This document shows, piece after piece, positions 55,881-64,000 of a stretch of DNA of 64,000 nucleotides (positions are counted from its first letter, which is position 1; every line of letters starts with the position of its first letter). Origin of the DNA: Adiantum capillus-veneris (Eukaryota; Streptophyta; Polypodiopsida; Polypodiales; Pteridaceae). Location of the stretch: positions 75,292,791 to 75,356,790 of the forward strand of contig CM043948.1 in NCBI GenBank assembly GCA_014529385.2. The letters run 5' to 3'. The translations under genes and the position numbers were made by a program. Under the pieces are notes generated by a model. It had not been told where the DNA came from, ran no database searches, and saw nothing but the letters and a program-made list of their open reading frames with translations.

Positions 55881-57197
55881 TGATGGGAGCTTTTCACAAG
55901 CCAAGCTCCCATACCCCTCTTCTCTCGTCCCCACCCCATGAAAACCCCCTCTTAGGGAGGGAGTGATAAAAGGCATTGGAAAAAAGTAAGAAAAAATAAA
56001 GTATGATTATGTAAATATATAAGAAAGGTAAAATAGGCCACCTCATGCCTGCGGGGTAGCCCATCCCCACCTTGCCTCCTTTTTCTTCACTGTTGTCCCG
56101 CCGTGTGTCCCTTTTCCTCTCCTCCACTCAAAAGGTCAACCCCCTCTCTCTTCCCCTTGTCCTTTCTCCTTTCTCTCTCCCCTCAAGCTACCCCACCTCT
56201 TACGTATAATGCATTATAACTCACCAATAATGCACCAACTCACATGCAACTTACCCTATCTTCCAAAATAGTATACCCCACCCCCTCTTTCTCTCTCCTA
56301 TCATATCCCATGACCCAAATACCCCCCTCTCTCTCTAAAGGGAGCCATGTCTCTTGTCTTGTAGCTAAATAACCTCCCCCACACTCACACACACTCAGTT
56401 TCACTGAAAAAGGTGCCCACAGACCCATCCCCACCCAGTGGTTACCTGATTTTTCTTGTGTTCACACACATCTACACACAGATTCAACTCTGAACACACT
56501 CCCCCCTCTCCCCTCTTGTAATTACTTTATTCTCCATGTCACCTCTCACTTTGTTTCATCAACCCATCTCTCTCTCTTAGTCTCTCTCTCATGAGACTGC
56601 TGTTCTGGCACATATACACACACCCAGACACGTGGGGCCCACAGTCACATGGCCTATGTAGATAATGATTTCTTCATTTCTAAATTCTAGAATTTCTCCC
56701 CCCCTCCTCCCCTATATAAAGAGGGATCACCATCACACTAAAGACACACACACCATCACCAAAGAGTACACTATGCACTGTGTGTGCCTAGTGCACACAC
56801 ACACACCCACACCATCACCATCACCGCAATCACCATGCTCGTCTTGAGCATGACCTCTACACCCTTGGGCTATGGAAGATGAAGGGAAACTAAATGAAGG
56901 ATGATGGACATAACCCTCGTGCGAGTCTTCGCCATCAACTCCCACCTATCTGCCATGTGCTCTACCACGCTCTCCCTTCTCATTCTCCTACCCTATGCTC
57001 CCCATTTCATCGCCTTATTCTCTAAATAAAGCTTGAGGTTTTGTGAGTATGTTTTCTTGCAATGTTTTGCCCATGTGAGGTGTGCGGAATCGCCACCTAG
57101 TCTTGTGTTTTGGAGTGAGCTTGTGTATGTGTGAAGGGTGTGCGGATTTGCCATCCTTTTGTGGTGCCTAAGTACTAAGCCGCTATACCCCCTCCCT

Positions 57198-57249
<52 letters not shown>

Positions 57250-57459
57250 TGATCTCATTCCCTTTCCTCTTCATCATTACTCCCAAACATCCATCTCTCT
57301 TGGATGAAAACTTTGTTATGGTGGTGTGTTGTTTGCGTCCTAGCCGCTGAAGCTAGGTGGTGCCCCCTGTTTGCTTTACCATGACAGGCTCGAGGCGTGC
57401 CATTCGGTCCCCGGTGTTTTAGAGGCCGTTGGGGTTCGGGGTTAGCTTTGCTCCCGTCA
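55881..57459. repeat. Solo LTR inserted in the LINE
   Basis: The ends are TGATGGGAGC and GCTCCCGTCA, inverted copies with one mismatch. The flanks carry the duplication AGCAG (55876-55880 and 57459-57463) or GCAG, depending on which base ends the LTR. LINE coding resumes on the right. Inside are a TATA box (TATATAAA, 56713-56720), an AATAAA signal (57025-57030) and a (CT)n tract (57201-57246), all in plus orientation. There is no internal element sequence, so two LTRs recombined and left one. The GGTGGTGCCCCC word near its end also occurs near the end of the Tat LTR, so the two may be distantly related. Confidence 0.85.
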
Positions 57460-58756
57460 GCAGCACCTAGATGGATGTGAGTCTACACGCGACTAGAGGT
57501 TCTCATCTCAATTTGGGCTTTCTCAGAGACTGTACCCTCCCTGTTTTTTGAGCTATAGGGTGAGGGACGCTTACATCGAGTTGCAGTAGAGGCCCCGCAC
57601 ATGGAAAAGTGCTGTTTTCAAAGGATCTCAGTGGTGGGCATCTGTGGGAGGACTTGTGTCATAGATCCCGACCCAGCAGCTCTTGAGTCTAGCCACTGGA
57701 GACTATGGGCTTGGGAGAGCTATCCATTGGCACGAGTAGAGTGGGATCCAAGAGAGTGGATTTGGAGGGACCCTTTCTCCTCTTCAGACCACCCATGTGT
57801 TCCTTTCTGTTAGTACACTGTTTGACTGGGACCTCACATACTGGCAGCACAGAGAGAGGCTCATCCTCTTGTTGCAGCACATCATTGGTAGGAGGAGGGT
57901 CTCACAGCTGAGTTCTTGGCATCTTTTTCGGAGAGGTTGTGGGACTCCAGACAGCCAAGACAAGTTACTTTGTTCCAATGAATGGTTGCACACAGAGCTA
58001 CAACAGTTGGGAGCTGGCTTGTACATTGTGGTCTCTCGGACACATGTGCAGCTTGTGACCATCTTGTGGAGAGTCAGTGCCACTATCTTTGGGACTGTTC
58101 TTTGGCACAATAGGTGTGGCTTTGTGTTCTCCAGGTCTTTCCACTGCTCGGAAATACACTTGGGGGGCAGCTGCTTGGTCCACTCTCACGGGCCCAACAC
58201 TTCAGTTTGAGCTATCTTCCACCAACAAGATGATAGTGATGCAGGGGGTTGACATACACTCTAGCCTACCATAGATCTTACTCCACAAGAGTGGTGCAGT
58301 GAGAGAGAGGAGTGTTGGGAGCTCATCACTGGCTTGACACTCTGGTTCATCTGGCGGGCCCGCTGATTCCGCATCTTTAAGGTTCGCCCTGTACCACCAA
58401 CAGAGACTATTCATGATCTTTGGCTAGAGCTGATCCATACTCTTAGGGGACAGTTCAAGAGACTCCAGGGCGGCTCCGACCGCATGCGGGAGGGAGCGCA
58501 GAGAGGATTTCCTATGACTCTGGCACCCTGGGCCTTTCTTCACCATGGTTCAGGGTGTGCTCAGATGGCACTACTACCCACCTGTGTGGCTCTTCCTTCC
58601 TCCCATCTCTTGATTTAGCCTCATTGTACATATGTTGTTTTCTCATTAGGAGAGTCTCCCCACCATGATTGTTGTAGCCCTCTCTTGTAGAGGTGGTTGT
58701 AGCCCTATGGGCAGTTTCATTAACTAATAGAAGGATCTTTTTCTCGAAAAAAAAAG
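57460..58756 (+). pseudogene. LINE ORF2 C-terminus and 3' end
   Basis: After the solo LTR the LINE continues. Broken frames include a zinc-binding RT C-terminal motif near 58045-58110 (CAACDHLVESQCHYLWDC, then AQ-VW after a stop), typical of plant L1 ORF2 ends. The 3' untranslated part runs to an A-run at 58747-58755 directly before the target duplication. Confidence 0.8.
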
Positions 58757-58773
58757 AAGGATCCCAACTTCTC
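58757..58773. repeat. Right target-site duplication of the LINE
   Basis: AAGGATCCCAACTTCTC, identical to 50808-50824, directly after the A-rich LINE tail. Confidence 0.95.
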
Positions 58774-59757
58774 TTGTCTTTGAATTCAAATGTTGCTCTA
58801 CCAGACTTTGCAGGCAAACATCTACTGCTAATACTTCATTTTTTTTCTTAGATGTAATAAAAACATCAAAATTCTATTTCAAATGTGAAAAAATTTAATG
58901 GAAAAATTGTACATACTCATTTTTTAAAACCTTTATCAAGTAATTTTTTGAATTGTGTGGTTCAAGTTGTGAATAAAGTATATAGATTAATACGCCAAAA
59001 CACACACATAGGCACAAGGGCATAAATTGACTTGTCAATTTATGACCAAGAGATTGATAAAGATACATAAATATTAGCATATTAGGTATTTGACCTAGTT
59101 TTCTAATAGGGATACATACACACAGTCATAATATCCTCGGATTGACTGGTTTAAAGGTTGTCTGTATTACCATCTTATTTTTTCCTTCACTTTTTGCCAG
59201 ATAACTCACCACTACAAATACACTACCCAAATACGGATCAATAAAAACTTAGAATGGCTCGTGACAAATTGTACATACATACCCTTAAGCGTTCTTTGTT
59301 GTACCCTAAAAATAGATATAGACCCTACAAATTAAAACTTTTGGTTGTATTTCCCACTTTTGCTCTAACTTATGTTGATCTCTCTATTTTTAGAATGAGA
59401 GAAGGAGATAGCTTGAGCTCTTGCAAGCGCACACGCGTGCCACACACACACACATTTAAACATGACAGTTTTCTTGTTCGGAATCCCTATCATGTAATTT
59501 TATTATGATTTCCCTTGACAAGGTTTGGCAGGCCATACCCATTTTTGTTCTTTATTCCATGTTCAGACTTTTCGTCGGTGGCTCTTGACAAATGTCTTTC
59601 TCGTTTCTACTCATCTTGCCACATTGTCCGACTGTAGGGATCACATGTATTTTGTTTGTCCTAAACGGGCTCATGGCACCTCTTAAATTTCATATAAAGC
59701 ATGATATACTTGTACAAATACACATGTTGTTGTGAACCTGCACTAAACTAATTACAT

Positions 59758-59803
<46 letters not shown>

Positions 59804-60384
59804 CGAATAACAAATAGAAGCCAGATTATCATACAATCTAGTGGCCACTATCTATCACTATTGTTTGATGACCATGCTCTCTCTTTAAGGTTTTAACTGT
59901 GTCCCCACTTGCTTGTTCGTATTTACCTAATGGTCTACACACGCATGAATGCAAGCTTGTAGTCCTTTATAAAGACTTGGATAGTGGATGTCTAATTTAT
60001 ATCACCAAGGTTTCATACGTTATTTAACATGTTGGCAGCAGTGACGAATTTGATGAACATCTTGTGGGAATTGAATTATCCATTTGACAGTAGGTAGACC
60101 TTATTGTTTCAAAGTAGGAACTAGTAATGTGGTGGCACCTACCACTACCAACATTTAGAAGAAGGTTCTACCTTACTCCCTCTCTCATCACTCTCTCCTA
60201 CCAATGTGGTCATATGTATTTTTGGATACTATCTCTGCTCACCCTTAGTCAGGAGTTGGATCAACCTGCCTACCCATCTTCTTGGCTCACTACCTACATC
60301 ATACCTCCTCATTGGTTTTTCCCTCACAAATTCTGACCTGCTGCACACACACACAAAATATGATCTCTCTCCACACAAGACATG

Positions 60385-60530
<146 letters not shown>

Positions 60531-63070
60531 GTCACAACATCTGACCATGATAGCATATGGAGGGGTTCTGATTGTGCTTTGGATCACTGTATCTGGCTGA
60601 AAATTGTGACATCCAACTATATGTACTCAATTTATACTTGAGTTGTTGCCTTATGGGGTTTACCTTTTGCTTTACTATACAAGTCCCATAATGATAACTC
60701 CTAACTTTTGCTATGTAATCTACAATGGCTAAGAGGACCTATCCACCATATATAATTATATATTTTTCACCCCACACTTTTTTGGTTACCTTCTTATGGC
60801 ATCTGACCACGTTAGCTAATTCTAGCAATTGAACTCACCCTACTAGAAGTGCTACTTGAACTTTTTCTACAGCTAATGCTTTACCTAACTTAACACACAT
60901 TTTTTGGTAGTTGGCTAAAGCTAGGAGACTACTGTTGCATGAGTACTTGTGATAACAAGTGGCTTATTTTGAGCATAAGGGAGTCCACCTTAAGATTGAA
61001 AACACCTCATAGGATAATTAGGTTTGGACCCTTGATACGTGCTTGCACTGTTGTCTTGATAAGCTTGGTTGAGTATGAACCACTAAAAGGCTTGGCTCAG
61101 TGGAGCAGTCCCTTAAGGATTTAACTCATTGAAATTAAGTGATGGGTATCCTTCCCATTTTTTCTCCTGGAATAAATTGGTGCATGGGTAAGGCACTCAA
61201 AAGACCCGATGACACAAATTCTTTTCCCCTATTTCACTCGAGGGGTTTCATGAAGAAAACCTCCCTTGCTGGTATAATGAGGACTGATGATTGGGCGGCT
61301 CGACGCGGCAAGTAGTATATCACTGATAGAATCCTCTTTCCCTCCTGACGGGATGTCTTGCCATGATGAACATACAAGGTTTGGCCTTACCTATCATGTT
61401 TCAATACAACCACAGTAGCTGTTGTGCCTTGTGCTGCTCCTTAACAATCGACTACTCATATATAAAGGTGAGGGGCTCTTCTCCCCTCACTTAGACTTGG
61501 GTTCTTTTTGTCTTTTGCTTTTTTGCAAAACAAAGAAGGTAATTTTGGTCTAGTTCATGAGCATTGGTTTTGCTATGATATCCTTTGCGTGGCTATGAAA
61601 CTCCCCGGGTACTATGGAGGGTATTTTGGAATGCTTCTGCACCACAGGTTCTAAAACTTCACTCAAATTTCAGCTTCTAGAAAAGTTCTAGTGTTGTGCC
61701 GCGCTAGTTTTATAAGGCCCTTGATTGGATGATGGCTTAATTTTTTTTTTGCCATGATTGATCTGTAGTATGTTGTTGTTTCCTTGATACTCTTATAAAC
61801 TATGGAATGAGGTGGAGTTCAAGAACACTTCCTTGGGCTAGAGGTTTTACTTCTTTCTCGATTGAACAAAAGGGCTCTATTGCAAAACACACAATATCAT
61901 TATGTCACATATTTAATTTTGTAATGGTTTTTTTTAAAAACCTGGCTTTTTGTTGAAGCAACAATTCACTGGGATTAACTCTTTAGCTGAGGACTATGGT
62001 CTAACTTTTATTCACACATCAATGAAGGGCTTGTTTTTCTTTTTACCTGTTTACTGATTACTGGATTACTAATTAGCTTTTTGGATCTTGGAAGTCTGGC
62101 TTAAATCTAGTCTTTTTAAACCATATTTATACAAACATATTCTATTACATTTGGTTCTTGGATGTGGTGTTGCCATAAATTATGTGAAAGCCTTATACAT
62201 ACAAATTTTGGTGTTGATACTTTAAAACCTGGTATCTAGCATAGCCTAAGATTCTGACCGACATAAGTATGATCCAGATTTGATACTGATATCTCTGTAA
62301 AACCTTATAGGATCTTTTGAATTGAGGTGGGTGAAATACTGGACACTGGTTTTAATTATGGAGGGTTATGTGGTGGCTCATATTCCTTTGGAGAGTTACA
62401 TGGGGTTTTTTTGAAATGGGTTTTTGGAAAACTTTCTTACCTCTGTTTTTGCTGTGGTGATTTTCCTCTTCATATATAAACTCTGATCTATTGCTCCTGC
62501 TCTTGTTCACTTTTGGTAATATGATTTTTCTTTCAAAAAACTTCTTTAGCACTGAGGAGTTGTGATTTTATTGGAAATTTCTGAGAAAAATTATTTTATG
62601 ATCTAGGCTGCTCTACTCACCTGGTCTCCGTGGTTTATCATGATTAAAATATTAACTAACACTGGTCTTTTATAACTGAACTCTAACCCTATTTTATGCT
62701 AAAAACCTTTTTGAGAAAAAAGTTGATATACTTGGTAGGACCTTGTGCTTATGATTGGTTATTGGATGATACACTTGGCAATCACTTGGCTCTTAAACTT
62801 TGTATTACAACTTCTGGTTCTTACCTTGGAACTTTGATTCCAAAAAAAGGGGGAGGCTTTCTGGTCGCTAAAGGAAAAGAGAAAATATATTTTGCTACTG
62901 ACATATGCTGGCATTATCAACTACTGCATTAGGACTTAAACCGCATACTCACTGATGACTTGAGCACAAAATTGGGTTTTTTCTCTAACTTGTATTCACA
63001 CATTGATGATGTGCTTGTTTGCTTTGATTTACCTACAGCCTGTGGGCTGATTACTGGTTGGCTTTTTGGT

Positions 63071-63760
63071 CTTAGATATCTGGATTTGATCTGATCTTTT
63101 TTTGTAAACCATTTTTATACATAAAATATTCTACTACATCTGGCTCTTGAGGGTACTTCCATGAAATATATGTAAACTTTATACATACATACTCTAGTTT
63201 TTGATACTTTATTGCAAATTGGCATAGATTTTGCTCGACACTGATCTGGTTTTTTTGGTACTTTACTACCTAAATGTGTTATAGTATTGTGATATGGACG
63301 AGGCTGTTTTGACTTACAAAAAATCTGACCTTGATTGGATGTATGACTTAGATTTGGTTTTGTTAACCATATTGATATTCCACTACATCTAGTTCTTGGT
63401 GGTGATGCTGCCATAAAATATATGAAAACCTTATACATATTCTGGTTTTGATACTTCACTAAGAATTGGCATAAATTTTGACCAACATATGGGTACATAT
63501 CTGGTTTTTTCGTGCTTCACTACCTAAGTACGTTATGGTATTATGGGGGGAGACTAGTTGCTTCTACTTACAATAAATTTGACCTTCAGCTTGTTCTTGG
63601 ATGTTTGGCTTAGATCTGGTTCTCTTTTTTTCATATATACACATTCCACTACATCTAGTTCTTGGTGGTGGTACTTCCATGAAAACCTTATATATACATA
63701 TTCTAGTTTTTTATGCTTTACTACTTGAGATTTGGCATAAACTAAGATTCTGACCGAGAC
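63071..63760. repeat. Diverged tandem repeat, about 260-275 bp x 3
   Basis: Each unit starts CTTAGAT-TCTGGTT, then carries CATTCCACTACATCTAGTTCTTGG, CCATGAAA...CCTTATACATA and TTGGCATA(A/G). Units start near 63071, 63347 and 63607. A fourth, isolated and more diverged copy starts near 62098. The array may continue past the window end. Confidence 0.8.
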
Positions 63761-64000
63761 GTGTATAGTGGTGTAACATGGGGAAGCCGGTGGCCTTGAC
63801 TTGCTAAACTGTTGTTGAGTCAAGTGATCGTCTACAACACATTTTTCTCATTTTTCCCGGTCTCTGGATATGGCTAGTCATTTCTCTTAACTTGATCCTA
63901 CTCTCATACAATGGCTATATCTAGGAATGGTTTGAGGTGGCCTACTTTATGGCAAGCTCTGGCTGTGGCTAAATACTTCTTTGACCTTGGCTGTCACTTC

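Larger units (their letters stand above)
50825..58756 (+). mobile_element. Full-length L1-type LINE, decayed and split by a solo LTR
   Basis: A perfect 17-bp target duplication flanks a unit with a C-rich 5' untranslated region, ORF1, ORF2 (endonuclease and RT) and an A-rich 3' end (CGAAAAAAAAAG). Without the 1.58-kb solo LTR the element is about 6.35 kb, normal for plant L1. Both ORFs contain many stops. The target duplication is still perfect, which implies either that the insertion is not very old or that the copy inserted from an already damaged template. Confidence 0.95.

Noticed and set aside
62940-62975. CTGATGA words as hammerhead ribozyme cores (Penelope-like elements can carry them)
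   Set aside because: No matching GAAA and stem arrangement was found there or near the Penelope-like 3' ends.

Overview
This window looks like nuclear DNA from a land plant with a large, repeat-rich genome. It is AT-rich, full of long dinucleotide microsatellites, and contains almost no intact genes. The retroelements are plant types: a Tat-type Ty3/gypsy element with a second RNase H, chromovirus-like gypsy elements primed by initiator tRNA-Met, an L1-type LINE and a hAT fragment. An unusual reverse transcriptase (RT) family occurs three times; its sequence resembles Penelope-like or algal-type RTs. Together this hints at a seed-free plant such as a fern. That is an inference, not a demonstration. 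I found no tRNA, rRNA, CRISPR or operon structure.

Layout. 1-550: an unclassified dispersed repeat, with a second copy at 19883-20429. 580-14160 (minus): a degenerate Penelope-like element (copy 1), split by a complete 9.98-kb Tat-type LTR retrotransposon at 2323-12304 with two 1530-bp LTRs. 14177-24581: gene-poor DNA with a small foldback, microsatellites and short tandem duplications. 24582-25646: truncated gypsy LTR (A). 26217-27723 (minus): second copy of the Penelope-like element. 27743-36440: a complex of two related gypsy elements, with LTR B, a body lacking the RT palm, LTR C, and then the gag start of another member. That gag changes abruptly at about 36440 into the C-terminus of a hAT transposase. 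37274-41580 (minus): the only host-like coding region, a RING-H2 protein and a protein kinase, both broken. It is preceded by a 175-bp tandem array and a minus-strand TATA box. 42501-43400 (minus): part of a gypsy LTR with a tRNA-Asp-type primer binding site. 43478-45476 (plus): third and best-preserved Penelope-like copy, ending in a hairpin beside a (CA)n tract. 50808-58773: a full-length but decayed L1-type LINE with a perfect 17-bp target duplication, itself split by a solo LTR at 55881-57459. The remainder, to 64000, is repeat-rich DNA without recognisable genes.

The history is one of nested insertion and decay. The Tat element entered an existing Penelope-like element. An LTR element entered the LINE and later collapsed to a solo LTR. 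The chromovirus-like elements recombined with each other and with a hAT relic. The most interesting items are the Penelope-like family, with its conserved N-terminal Cys/His motif and 3' hairpins next to (CA)n tracts, and the kinase/RING region.
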